Shown here piece after piece: positions 1 to 6,877 of a stretch of 42,156 bases of DNA (the first letter of the stretch is position 1; each line of letters starts with the position of its first letter). The stretch comes from Plantactinospora mayteni (GTDB lineage Bacteria; Actinomycetota; Actinomycetes; Mycobacteriales; Micromonosporaceae). Location of the stretch: the NCBI RefSeq assembly GCF_016862935.1, contig NZ_BONX01000075.1:1-42156 (forward strand). Reading direction: 5' to 3'. The position numbers and the translations under genes are program-made. The notes under the pieces are model-generated. The model saw only the letters and a list, made by a program, of their open reading frames with translations, was not told the DNA's origin and made no database searches.

Positions 1-107
1 CCCCGCGTCGGCCAGGCGATCGCGACGATGTCGGCGCTGCTGGTCGTGAAGGTGCGAGGTGACGGCTCGGTCATCGCTTCGTCAGTGGTGTTCTGTGGCG
101 CTGTCAT
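1..107 (-). CDS. Unknown protein, N-terminal part (cut by window edge)
   Basis: An ATG at 107 opens a frame that stays open to the window edge (MTAPQNTTDEAMTEPSPRTF...). A purine-rich stretch (AAAGGGAAA) precedes the start. It lies just downstream of the TrbL-like gene on the same strand, so it is probably the next gene of the transfer operon. Only about 35 residues are visible, with no signal peptide or recognisable domain, so no function can be given. Confidence 0.55.
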   Translation of the reverse strand, partial: MTAPQNTTDEAMTEPSPRTFTTSSADIVAIAWPTR

Positions 108-216
108 CTGGTTTCCCTTTCGAGTTGGGGCGGTAGGTACGGCCGGTCCACGGCGCGCGTGAGGGTGTCCCGCCGTAGACGAGGGGCTTTCTGGGTGTCG
201 CGTTGATGGGCGCTCG

Positions 217-1593
217 TCAGCGCGTGTGGTTGGGCCGGTTCCAGGTGCCTCTGACCGGTGGACGTACCGGCCGGGTACGCGGCATCACGGTCGCCGGGGT
301 GACGCCGGGCGGGACCGGTCGTGGGGGTACTGACCGCGGCGGATCCGGGACGACGCCGGCGGCCCGGATCGGCGGCCGTGTCGAGCGGGGAGTGGTTGGT
401 GCGGCGCGTTTCGGCACGGTGCTCGTGTAGGGGTCGACGCCGGCGGCGAGTTCGTCGCGGGTGTAGGGGCGGACGGTGCGGCCGGTCGGGTAGCCAATGC
501 CGGCGCGGCCGGGACCCGCACCCGACGGCGGCGGCAGTGGTCGGGGCGTGAAACCGCCAGGGCGAGGTTGGCCACCGCCTCCGCCACCCGAATGCACCGG
601 CCACGGCCGGTTCACTCCGCCGGCACCGGCCGCGCCAGCACGGCCGGCGGCCCGCGCGGCGTTTCGGCCGCCGCTGAACGCGCGGGAGATCCCTCTGGTC
701 AACTGCTGTACCAACACGACGCGCAGGATCATCCCCATCGGGTTCGGCGGGGTGCGGGTGATGTAACGGCTCATCAGCCCGGGGATCTTCACGACGCCCC
801 ACAGCAGGCACACCACGATCAACAGATTCATGACCGCGGCCGGCTCACCGCCGGGTACCGGCAGGCCGAGCACCAGCAGATTGCTGTCGGGAGCGAGGAA
901 GACCCTCAGCGTGGTGTGCAGCGCAACCGCCTGCAGGGCCACCGTGCCGAGCGTGCCGAGGATCGCCCGCCACCACAGCTTGGCGGCACCCTCGGTCTGC
1001 GGGGTTCCGTGCAACGCCAGGGCGATCGGTGAGATGCCGACGGCGATGACGAGGAACCCGAGCCGGATGATCCACTGCACCAGGAGGGCGCCGGTGAGTA
1101 CCGCGATCAGCAGGCCGATGAGCAATAGCAGGAAGCCGATCGCGGTCGCACCGGTCTGGCCGCCCAACGCGCTGACCGTGGTGTTCCGCAGATGCTGCAT
1201 CGAGCCGGGCGCGGTGATGTCCTGGCTGGTCAACGCGGCGGTCAACGCGTTGGCCAGCCCGATGACGGTGGAACAGATCGGGATGGCGAAGTTGGCGGCG
1301 ATCAGGCCGATGACCAGGCGAGGGATCAACTCGCCTGGCCCGACCTGTGACTGGATGGTGTCGCGTCCCATCACCAGGACGGCCGCCCACAGGAACGCCA
1401 ACACGTAGCAGACGTTCACGATGTGAAGCGAAGTGCTGGCGAACGCGGTGACCTGCGGCAGAGTAGTCACGTCCGGGCTGACGAACGCGGTGACCGACAA
1501 CAGTTCCCACAGAGCGTTCAACACACCGATCACCGTTTCGGCGAACCACTGAAGGATGGGGCCGATGATCTGATCGGCGAACCGGTCACCCAC
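217..1593 (-). CDS. TrbL/VirB6-like polytopic conjugal transfer protein
   Basis: The protein is 458 residues. The first ~280 carry about six or seven hydrophobic segments (roughly residues 15-35, 55-76, 88-115, 150-195, 215-235, 250-272). The last ~130 are Pro/Gly/Arg-rich and probably cytoplasmic. This layout, and the position directly after a pilin-like gene, fits the TrbL/VirB6-like inner-membrane channel proteins of actinobacterial conjugative elements. The GTG start at 1593 is chosen because it overlaps the last base of the upstream TAG stop; the open frame continues upstream only as Arg/Pro-rich antisense-type sequence. Role: inferred membrane platform of a type IV secretion-like transfer apparatus. 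The family call rests on topology and context. Confidence 0.72.
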   Translation of the reverse strand: MGDRFADQIIGPILQWFAETVIGVLNALWELLSVTAFVSPDVTTLPQVTAFASTSLHIVNVCYVLAFLWAAVLVMGRDTIQSQVGPGELIPRLVIGLIAANFAIPICSTVIGLANALTAALTSQDITAPGSMQHLRNTTVSALGGQTGATAIGFLLLLIGLLIAVLTGALLVQWIIRLGFLVIAVGISPIALALHGTPQTEGAAKLWWRAILGTLGTVALQAVALHTTLRVFLAPDSNLLVLGLPVPGGEPAAVMNLLIVVCLLWGVVKIPGLMSRYITRTPPNPMGMILRVVLVQQLTRGISRAFSGGRNAARAAGRAGAAGAGGVNRPWPVHSGGGGGGQPRPGGFTPRPLPPPSGAGPGRAGIGYPTGRTVRPYTRDELAAGVDPYTSTVPKRAAPTTPRSTRPPIRAAGVVPDPPRSVPPRPVPPGVTPATVMPRTRPVRPPVRGTWNRPNHTR

Positions 1594-1934
1594 TACTCCG
1601 CCCCGATCCAGCCCTGTACGACCGCGAGCAGGATCGGCGCGAGAACTGCCAGGGCGTACCCGAGCAGCGCGTTCTTGAAGGCCGAGTTGGACTTCTCGAT
1701 CTCGGTCGGGTCGCCGCCAGCGGCCAGACGACGCAGGCCACCGATGGTCAGGAACAAAGTCGCGACCCCGACCAGCAGCCCGACAATCCAGGCCGTGATG
1801 TTTTCGATGATCCGGGGCAGCGGGTACGCAGCCAGGATCTGCGGCTCGGCCGCGTACGCCGGGGCCGAGCCGGCCACGGCCGCGAGGACCGTGACCGTGA
1901 TGGTGAGGATGCGGTAGACGTTGCGGCGGAACAT
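1593..1934 (-). CDS. VirB2/TrbC-like pilin with signal peptide
   Basis: This 113-residue protein has a signal peptide (MFRRNVYRILTITVTVLAAV...) with a likely cleavage site after AYA near residue 27. Two hydrophobic helices follow (about 40-62 and 84-105), separated by a short polar stretch (RRLAAGGDPTEIEKSN). This is the size and topology of the T4SS pilin-like families of Gram-positive conjugative elements. The ATG at 1934 follows a strong ribosome site (GGGAGG). Its stop overlaps the start of the TrbL-like gene by one base, so the two are probably translationally coupled and work in one transfer complex. Confidence 0.75.
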   Translation of the reverse strand: MFRRNVYRILTITVTVLAAVAGSAPAYAAEPQILAAYPLPRIIENITAWIVGLLVGVATLFLTIGGLRRLAAGGDPTEIEKSNSAFKNALLGYALAVLAPILLAVVQGWIGAE

Positions 1935-1942
1935 GGCGGGGA

Positions 1943-1964
1943 CCTCCCGCCCCGCGTGCGGGGC
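1943..1964 (-). promoter_or_regulatory. Ribosome site and adjoining hairpin before pilin gene
   Basis: A 7-bp perfect stem (1949-1955 with 1958-1964, two-base loop) abuts the GGGAGG ribosome site (1943-1948) of the pilin gene. This is seen directly. A role in controlling pilin translation is inference only. Confidence 0.35.
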
Positions 1965-2061
1965 TCGATTGGGGTTGAGGTGCGCCACCAGGAATCGGGG
2001 CAGGGGCCGTGGGAGCGTCGCTCCTTCCAGCCATGAGGTGATCGGGTGCGAACACGGCCAC

Positions 2062-2319
2062 TCAGGCCGGCCGCGCCCCGATCCCCGGGGCGCCGACACC
2101 GGCCGCTTCTCGGTCCGATGTCTTGCCCACGAAGGCCCACTGTTGGGTGGCCAACACGACGTCCGCCGCCACACCCGAACCCAACAGCGACCCAACACCA
2201 CGTCGCTGTTGGGCCGGCGCCATCCGTTGTTGGGTCGCCGCGACCAGATGTTGAGTCGCGCCGTCGGCAGAAGCGACGTGCTCTCGCGCAGCCGCCATGT
2301 GCTGTTGGCCCGCAGTCAC
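2062..2319 (-). CDS. Small Gln/Ala-rich repeat protein coupled to sigma-like gene
   Basis: An 85-residue frame starts at GTG 2319, overlapping the TGA of the sigma-like gene by two bases (GTGA). Its first half consists of imperfect repeats around VAATQQR (AGQQHMAAAREHV, ATQHLVAATQQRM, APAQQRR), continuing the repeats at the C-terminus of the preceding protein (HQRVAATRQRVAAIQQR). These repeats are the coding readout of the CCAACAG motif family. The second half has no clear pattern. It could be a real coiled-coil-like protein. It could also be the tail of the sigma-like protein separated by a stop, or a repeat array that happens to be open. Confidence 0.4.
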   Translation of the reverse strand: MTAGQQHMAAAREHVASADGATQHLVAATQQRMAPAQQRRGVGSLLGSGVAADVVLATQQWAFVGKTSDREAAGVGAPGIGARPA

Positions 2320-2387
2320 CGCTGTTGGATCGCGGCGACGCGTTGCCGAGTCGCGGCGACTCGCTGGTGGGTCGCGTCACCGCTGCG
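2141..2387. repeat. Repeat cluster 1: TGTTGGGTCGC / CCAACAGCG array
   Basis: At least eight copies or variants of TGTTGGGTCGC and its complement lie here (2141, 2151, 2180, 2191, 2207, 2228, 2249 variant, 2303, 2323, 2369 variant). Two form inverted repeats: TGTTGG-gtgg-CCAACA (2141-2156), and a perfect 12-bp pair CCCAACAGCGAC (2180-2191) with GTCGCTGTTGGG (2202-2213) around a 10-base loop. The array spans the end of the sigma-like gene and most of the small downstream ORF. Confidence 0.8.
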
Positions 2388-3134
2388 GCGTTTGCGGGGC
2401 CGCAACGACACGAACGTGAGGTCGCCCTCGCGGATGGCTTCCCGAAGCCGACGTTCGGCCTTCAGACGCCATGACGAGGCCAGGCTGGAGGTGATGCCGA
2501 GACCGGCTGCGGCCTGCGCGAGGGTGCTGTTGTCGAGGCGGGTGGCGGCGATCAGGTTCGCCTCGTCGGCGTCCAGCACACCGACCGCGACGGCACGGGC
2601 CAGCACCAGGTCAGGGTGGTCCCACGGGTGGATCGGCGCGATCGGGTCGGGCGCGTCGGTGTGGATCAGCTGCGTGTCGGAATCGGCGTCCCGGGCCTTA
2701 CGCGCGGCACGCAAGCCGGCATCGATCAGCCGGCCACAGATCCGAGCCGGCTCCAAGTCGATGGTCTTGAGACGCGCCACAAACCCGACCAGCAGTTCGG
2801 CGTCCAGATCGCTGGTGTCGCCCCGCCATCCCGCAGCGAGCGCACCGGCAACGTGACGCAGACCCGGCATCGCGATGCCCACCGCGGCAACAACCCACGC
2901 CGGGCCGTCCCGGCGAGCGCGGATGACCAACTCACGCCACACGGCATCCCGCACCTCAACACCGGTCTGCGGCGACAACAAAAGTGCTCGTAGCCGCTCC
3001 AACGGCAGGATGTCATCCGGCAGACCCTCGAAGCCGCGGCCATCGAACCCGACGTGCGTGGGCGGCTGAACCAGGAGCATGAAGGCACGTTCGGCCGCGG
3101 CCAGCGGCGAGGACGGCCAGGATCGAGCAGACAT
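2316..3134 (-). CDS. Sigma-factor-like (region 4) regulatory protein
   Basis: The 272-residue protein has a C-terminal sigma-70 region-4-like helix-turn-helix (about residues 195-245; LAQAAAGLGITSS followed by RLKAERRLREAI). No clear region 2 is visible, so it resembles the sigma-factor-like proteins of actinobacterial integrative elements rather than a full sigma factor. The ATG at 3134 is preferred over an in-frame start ten codons upstream because GTGAGG precedes it. The last ~25 residues are a basic, Gln-rich repeat tail (HQRVAATRQRVAAIQQR). It is divergent from the methyltransferase-like gene across an 890-bp motif-rich spacer and may regulate both. DNA binding is inferred from the HTH. 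Confidence 0.68.
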   Translation of the reverse strand: MSARSWPSSPLAAAERAFMLLVQPPTHVGFDGRGFEGLPDDILPLERLRALLLSPQTGVEVRDAVWRELVIRARRDGPAWVVAAVGIAMPGLRHVAGALAAGWRGDTSDLDAELLVGFVARLKTIDLEPARICGRLIDAGLRAARKARDADSDTQLIHTDAPDPIAPIHPWDHPDLVLARAVAVGVLDADEANLIAATRLDNSTLAQAAAGLGITSSLASSWRLKAERRLREAIREGDLTFVSLRPRKRRSGDATHQRVAATRQRVAAIQQR

Positions 3135-4024
3135 GTCAACCTCACGAGGCGATCGGCACCGCACCTCACAACGGCGCTAGACCCCTATCCGCACACGTCG
3201 ACCCAACGGTCCATGAACGTGCGAACCTGCGCCGGGAGCTGTTGGGCCTGCTCAATAGCCATGCCCGCCCAACAACCAACAGCGGGCCGCAGATGTCGTC
3301 AACGACCCAGGCGAAGGCCAACACCACAGCTCACCGGCCTGTTGGGTACCGTTGCCTCAGGAGATCAGCACGAGGCTGGTATTCGTACCGCGGCAACCCG
3401 CGCGACCACGAGGTACCCGCGCAGGAAGCGCCCAGCAAGCACTGAATTAGGCGCATAGCCCCACCTGCCGCCACCCCGGCCAGCTCTGCACCAGGCTCAG
3501 GCACATGGTCATGTGGGGGCGCATCCGGCCTGGTCACGACCGCGCCGGCAGCTGGCATCGTCGCGATCATCATTCCGCCGGCCCCGCCCACAGGACTCCT
3601 GCCGGCGGCCCGGCTCACGGACGTCCTCGTGCCGGTATCCGTGCTCGACCTGGTCTGGTCGCCAACTGAGGGCAACTGCCCGCAGCAACGCGAGAACTGG
3701 ACGCGCCGGCGCCGAAGCCGTTGGCGAGGTCAAGAACCGCGCCCTCGACGCCCCGCCTCGTCAACCAGGCCCACCAACAAGTGGCCGTCTCGACGAGGGC
3801 GGCGTGAGCGCCCACCACGTGCACTGGCTGTTGGCTACCCAACAGCCAGACACGCAAAGCCGTTGGGTTGACGATGATCAACTGTTGGATAAGGCCACCC
3901 AACAGACGGCGCACGCTGTTGGGTGCTGTTAGGTACCGGCACGCGAGAGACCGCGCTGTGAGCCGGCATCCCGGGGCCATTCGTAGATGCGAACACGGTC
4001 AACCAGCGCGGGAGCCACCCGCAC
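3135..4024. other. Divergent intergenic spacer with motif copies; no convincing gene
   Basis: About 890 bases separate the divergent sigma-like and methyltransferase-like genes. Several open frames exist on both strands, but they have Arg/Pro-biased composition, no ribosome sites and no recognisable domain, so none is called. TGTTGGGT-family copies occur at 3201, 3240, 3268, 3277, 3319 and 3340, and densely at 3826-3937. The spacer therefore looks regulatory. Confidence 0.6.
3826..3937. repeat. Repeat cluster 2 upstream of the methyltransferase-like gene
   Basis: In 112 bases there are seven motif copies: a 9-bp inverted repeat GGCTGTTGG (3826-3834) / CCAACAGCC (3839-3847), then CGTTGGGTTG (3861), CTGTTGGAT (3882), CCCAACAG (3898), TGTTGGGT (3917) and TGTTAGGTACC (3927). 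The cluster ends about 90 bases before the next start codon. Such density and mixed orientation suggest an array of protein-binding sites. Confidence 0.75.
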
Positions 4025-5158
4025 ATGACTGCTCTGCCGAACTCCGTCCCCGCCGACATGCCCCGCCCGAACCCATTCATCGCTGCACCGAACATCCACG
4101 GCGACGCGATCCTCGTCGGCGGCGACGTACCCATCGCCGTCTGGCGACTCGACGACCGCGACGACGACGCATCCACCACCGACCCCAACGCCCGCCTCGC
4201 GTCGCGGCTGGCCCAGCGACTCATCCTCGTGTACACCCGGCGCGGCGACGCGGTCATCGACTTCGACAGCGACACACATCTGCAAACCGCCAGCGCCAAC
4301 ACGTTCCGCTCCTACCTGCCCATCACCGAACCCGGCGACGTCGCGGACCTGAACTCGCTCGCTGAACCCGTCAGCCTCGTCGTCCTACGGTGGCCCCCGC
4401 AGCACACCGACCGAACGCGGGCCAGCATCGCCGACCTGTTCGGCGCATGCCGACTAATCATGACGGCCGACACCTGCGCAATCGCGGCCATCAGCTCCGC
4501 AGCACCCGACCAACCCGGAACCACATACGCCGAGCACCTGAACGAACTCCTGCCAGCTGCCCGCGCCGCGGGCCTCACACACGTCCTGCAAATCGTCGCG
4601 GTCACCGGACCAGGCAACGGCGACCAGTTCGTGTACTACGCCACCCGCGCCGAAGCCGAGGCAGCACGACAGGATCGACCGACCGGTCACCGCGACCAGA
4701 GCTTCCACGTCGACCTGATGGTCTTTACCGCCCCGGGAGTCGCGACGGCTGAATCCAACCCAACTCCGGCCGATCGCGACCCACAGCGACTCACGAGACA
4801 ACGCCACGACAATTCCCGCGACGTGACCCGAATCGCGGAAATCGATGTCGCCACACGATCGACCGACGACGGTGAGTCAAGCTACGGTGCCGCCGCACCA
4901 ACAAGCCCTACCAGCCGAAACGACCGTAACGAATCCCAATCCGAGGTACGCGCTGAAAGGACGCCCAATCCATGCCCGCCCTACCCACGCTCCACAGCGA
5001 GTCGCTCCCACAGCCTGGTCCCTCCGACACCGCAGGCCGGCGATGAACGCGCCGACCGCCCCCGAATGGCGGCCCGACCCCCTGCTCACCATCGACGATG
5101 TCGCCACCTGGCTGGGCAAGCCGAAGAACACCCTCTACGCCTGGCACAGCCGAGGTAA
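4025..5158 (+). CDS. Methyltransferase-like protein with degenerate motifs
   Basis: This frame encodes up to 377 residues. Residues ~55-200 resemble the order of a beta-class DNA N4/N6 methyltransferase: GDAVIDFDSDT sits where motif I (DPFxGxGT-like) would be, and SLVVLRWPPQ sits where motif IV (SPPY/DPPY) would be. Further alternating helices and strands follow, with LPAARAAGLTHVLQIVAV near residues 180-197. The catalytic (D/N/S)PP(Y/F) is replaced by WPP, so methylation is doubtful and a DNA- or nucleotide-binding role is possible. The Arg/Pro-rich end (after ~300) overlaps the leader ORF and xis in another frame, so the natural C-terminus may lie earlier and a late frameshift is possible. 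The first ATG is used; no strong ribosome site is seen. Confidence 0.55.
   Translation: MTALPNSVPADMPRPNPFIAAPNIHGDAILVGGDVPIAVWRLDDRDDDASTTDPNARLASRLAQRLILVYTRRGDAVIDFDSDTHLQTASANTFRSYLPITEPGDVADLNSLAEPVSLVVLRWPPQHTDRTRASIADLFGACRLIMTADTCAIAAISSAAPDQPGTTYAEHLNELLPAARAAGLTHVLQIVAVTGPGNGDQFVYYATRAEAEAARQDRPTGHRDQSFHVDLMVFTAPGVATAESNPTPADRDPQRLTRQRHDNSRDVTRIAEIDVATRSTDDGESSYGAAAPTSPTSRNDRNESQSEVRAERTPNPCPPYPRSTASRSHSLVPPTPQAGDERADRPRMAARPPAHHRRCRHLAGQAEEHPLRLAQPR
4972..5046 (+). CDS. 24-codon leader ORF overlapping the xis start
   Basis: An ATG at 4972 is preceded by GAAAGGA at 4955-4961 with a 10-base spacer, the best ribosome site in this stretch. It encodes MPALPTLHSESLPQPGPSDT plus AGRR and stops at TGA 5044-5046, overlapping the xis ATG (5043-5045) as ATGA. 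The xis start itself has no good ribosome site, so xis translation may depend on this leader. No function is implied for the peptide. Confidence 0.5.
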   Translation: MPALPTLHSESLPQPGPSDTAGRR

Positions 5159-5252
5159 AGGACCACGCGCCATCCGGGTCGGGAACACCCTGCGCTACCG
5201 GCGCAGCGAGGTCGAACTCTGGCTCGACAACCACACCGACCCGGAGCGATGA
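5043..5252 (+). CDS. Excisionase / MerR-type helix-turn-helix protein
   Basis: The 69-residue protein is a winged-helix excisionase-type HTH (HTH_17 family): LLTIDDVATWLGKPKNTLY, the conserved turn and wing GKGPRAIRVGNTLRYRRSEV, then a final helix. Such proteins sit directly upstream of the integrase in actinobacterial elements and direct excision. The same layout is seen here, with only three bases to the integrase remnant. The ATG at 5043 overlaps the stop of a short leader ORF. Because the integrase is broken, it has no functional partner in this element, though it might still act as a DNA-binding regulator. Confidence 0.82.
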   Translation: MNAPTAPEWRPDPLLTIDDVATWLGKPKNTLYAWHSRGKGPRAIRVGNTLRYRRSEVELWLDNHTDPER

Positions 5253-5255
5253 ACC

Positions 5256-5743
5256 ATGGCCCGACCTCCACTGCCCATCGGCACATTGGGCACTATCCGC
5301 ACCGAGAAGCTCGGCCCCAATCGGCATTGCGCCCGAGCCCGATATCGCGACCACGACGGCAGAACCCGCGACGTCGAGGCCACCGACACCACCGCTCCCG
5401 CTGCCGTTCGGGCGCTCAAGGTCAAAGTCCGCGACCGCGTGGCACCTGGCTGTCACCGCAGAACGTGCGCCGCCAGTGGCGGCAAGCACGCGCCGACGCC
5501 GGCCTCGAATGGGTCACCCCGCACACCTTCCGCAAGACCGTCGCCACCCTCATCGACAAGGAGGCTGACGCCAAGAGCGCCGCAGCCCAGCTCGGGCACG
5601 CTACCGAGCAGGTCACAAACAAGCACTACATCGTTAAGCCCGCACTCGCCCCGGACAGCTCCGGCATCCTCGAACAGCTCGGCGGTGGCCTGCCGACAAC
5701 TGAGCCCACCCGCCGCGACCACGACCCACGCCAGACCGGATAG
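5256..5743 (+). pseudogene. Tyrosine recombinase (integrase) with internal deletion and frameshift
   Basis: Residues 1-~60 (MARPPLPIGTLGTI..., ending ALKVKVRDR) match the N-terminal arm domain of actinobacterial element integrases. From about 5438 a different frame encodes the genuine C-terminus (RGTWLSPQNVRRQW, then TPHTFRKTVATLID, AAQLGHATEQVT, KHYI) with the HxxR, LGH and catalytic Tyr motifs. About 200 or more residues expected between the two parts are missing, including the first catalytic Arg. The joint lies near 5432-5440. The protein cannot be an active integrase, so the element is probably immobile by its own means. Confidence 0.85.
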
Positions 5744-5855
5744 GCGCGCGGGGACGGCAGCCGGCAACGCCGGCGGGAAGGTCATAATCCGATCGCCCCA
5801 GGGTATTGTTGGGGGGTTTTCGGGGGGGCGAATCAAAATCGCATAGATAAACGTC

Positions 5856-5890
5856 GAGGCCCTGACTGGCTTTCTGCTGGTCAGGGCCTC
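5856..5890. terminator. Strong hairpin beside the att remnant
   Basis: An 11-bp perfect stem, GAGGCCCTGAC (5856-5866) with GTCAGGGCCTC (5880-5890), has a 13-base loop. It lies immediately 3' of the tRNA-end fragment (minus orientation), where a tRNA terminator would sit. It also lies 112 bp after the integrase remnant and may stop transcription from that side. Confidence 0.65.
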
Positions 5891-5894
5891 ATGC

Positions 5895-5925
5895 TGGTGC
5901 CCCGGCAGGATTCGAACCTGCGACA
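5895..5925 (-). other. att remnant: tRNA 3'-end fragment without tRNA body
   Basis: Read on the minus strand this is a T-stem/loop (GCAGG-TTCGAAT-CCTGC) followed by CGGGGCACCA, i.e. the 3' end of a tRNA with a CA/CCA end. No D- or anticodon arm lies on its 5' side (5926 onward is protein-coding). It therefore fits an attachment-site copy left by integration of the neighbouring element. The isotype cannot be told from the fragment. The tRNA-Pro at 13,245 is a different sequence and is not its partner. Confidence 0.7.
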
Positions 5926-6182
5926 AGGCGGGCGATTCGCTGGTCATCACCGAAACGGTCCGGTTTAACTCGGTCAAGCCGGCCGCGGCCCGGCCGCGCA
6001 ACTCCCTGGATGTAGATCCTGGTGTGCTGCGAAGCGTCTGCACGCAGCTCGGCTTCCACCCGGATGACGGCGAACGGGTCAGCGATCTTGCGGCGGTGGC
6101 GGTGGCTCGGATGGCATGGCGAGATGGCCCGGTCGAGGATTGGCATTCGGTCCGGTTTCGACGCATCAGCGATGGGAGATGA
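5926..6182 (+). pseudogene. 5'-truncated gene of unknown function
   Basis: A coding frame runs from the att boundary to TGA at 6180-6182 (…GDSLVITETVRFNSVKPAAA… GVLRSVCTQLGFHPDD… LAAVAVARMAWRDG … VRFRRISDGR). It has ordinary protein composition and no convincing start after the boundary. The 5' end was probably lost when the att site was formed. Its stop overlaps the next gene's ATG (ATGA), so the two were one operon. No family recognised. A start at the in-frame GTG in GVLRSV would give a shorter protein. Confidence 0.5.
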
Positions 6183-6811
6183 TGCGCGCCAACGCGGCTG
6201 CCACTCGGCTGGTCCGCAGCGTCCTCCGCGATCAGCAGTCGTACCTGTACGCAGGCAGCGATCCGTTCAGGAGGGTCTTCCAGACGCTGGCGGATCCGGA
6301 CCGAATGCTTCCGGACGGGCGACGGCTGATCGATCTTGCACCGGACGCAGTGGAACTCACCAGACTCCGGACGCACGTCGAGCTGTGCTGTTCGGCGTGG
6401 GCCGACAGCGCAGCCGTCAGAGGTTTAGGTAAGATCCTCCTGCTTCTCGCCTGCCGTGGCGCGGCCTTGAACTGGCGCTGGTGGCTGTCGACTGGGTGGC
6501 CGCAGTTGGTCGAGACCTTCGTCCGTCGGATCGATGACCCGACGCTGTGGCGAAATCCCTGGGAGATTAACAATCGCCGCAGAATAGGAGATCCTCCCGA
6601 CGGGCTGACCGGCACAAACCTACGTCAGCTCCTCCTGGCTGGACCGGACCAGCTCACCGCAACCGCTGCTGCCTACTACTTAAAGGCGGGTCTGTCCGCG
6701 CTACCTCCTCAGGACTGCGGTCTGCCCCCGGCGCGACGACGCCTGCTACCGGCCGGCTACCTCGGCCTGGTGGAGGAACCTTCCGGCGATCCGACGCTGA
6801 TCACGGGCTGA
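6179..6811 (+). CDS. Unknown protein, coupled to the truncated gene
   Basis: The 210-residue protein begins MMRANAAATRLVRSVLRDQQ. It is mostly helical by composition, with one moderately hydrophobic stretch (GLGKILLLLACRGAALNWRW, about residues 81-100) and Trp-rich segments (WRNPWEINNRRR). No signal peptide, catalytic motif or family is recognised. The start at 6179 is chosen because its ATG overlaps the upstream TGA; a second ATG follows at once. A hairpin at 6845-6877 ends the unit. Together with the truncated partner it is a two-gene operon of unknown role next to an element boundary. Confidence 0.6.
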   Translation: MMRANAAATRLVRSVLRDQQSYLYAGSDPFRRVFQTLADPDRMLPDGRRLIDLAPDAVELTRLRTHVELCCSAWADSAAVRGLGKILLLLACRGAALNWRWWLSTGWPQLVETFVRRIDDPTLWRNPWEINNRRRIGDPPDGLTGTNLRQLLLAGPDQLTATAAAYYLKAGLSALPPQDCGLPPARRRLLPAGYLGLVEEPSGDPTLITG

Positions 6812-6844
6812 CGTGGCGCAATCCCGAGTACCCAACAGCGCAAT

Positions 6845-6877
6845 CCGGGCCTCTCCCACAGAATGGGGAGGGCCCGG
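6845..6877 (+). terminator. GC-rich hairpin terminator
   Basis: CCGGGCC(T)CTCCC (6845-6857) pairs with GGGAGGGCCCGG (6866-6877), with one bulged T and an 8-base loop. It lies 34 bp after the stop of the unknown gene. There is no U-tract, as is common in high-GC actinobacteria. Confidence 0.6.

Noticed and set aside
1594-2061. N-terminal extension of the TrbL-like frame to an upstream ATG
   Set aside because: That part is antisense-type Arg/Pro sequence overlapping the pilin gene; the GTG at 1593 coupled to the pilin stop is better.
3331-3980. Small minus-strand frames in the divergent spacer
   Set aside because: No start context and no domain, and motif copies run through them; not distinguishable from chance open frames.
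5895-5925. Functional tRNA gene
   Set aside because: Only the T-arm and 3' acceptor are present; no anticodon or D-arm on the 5' side.
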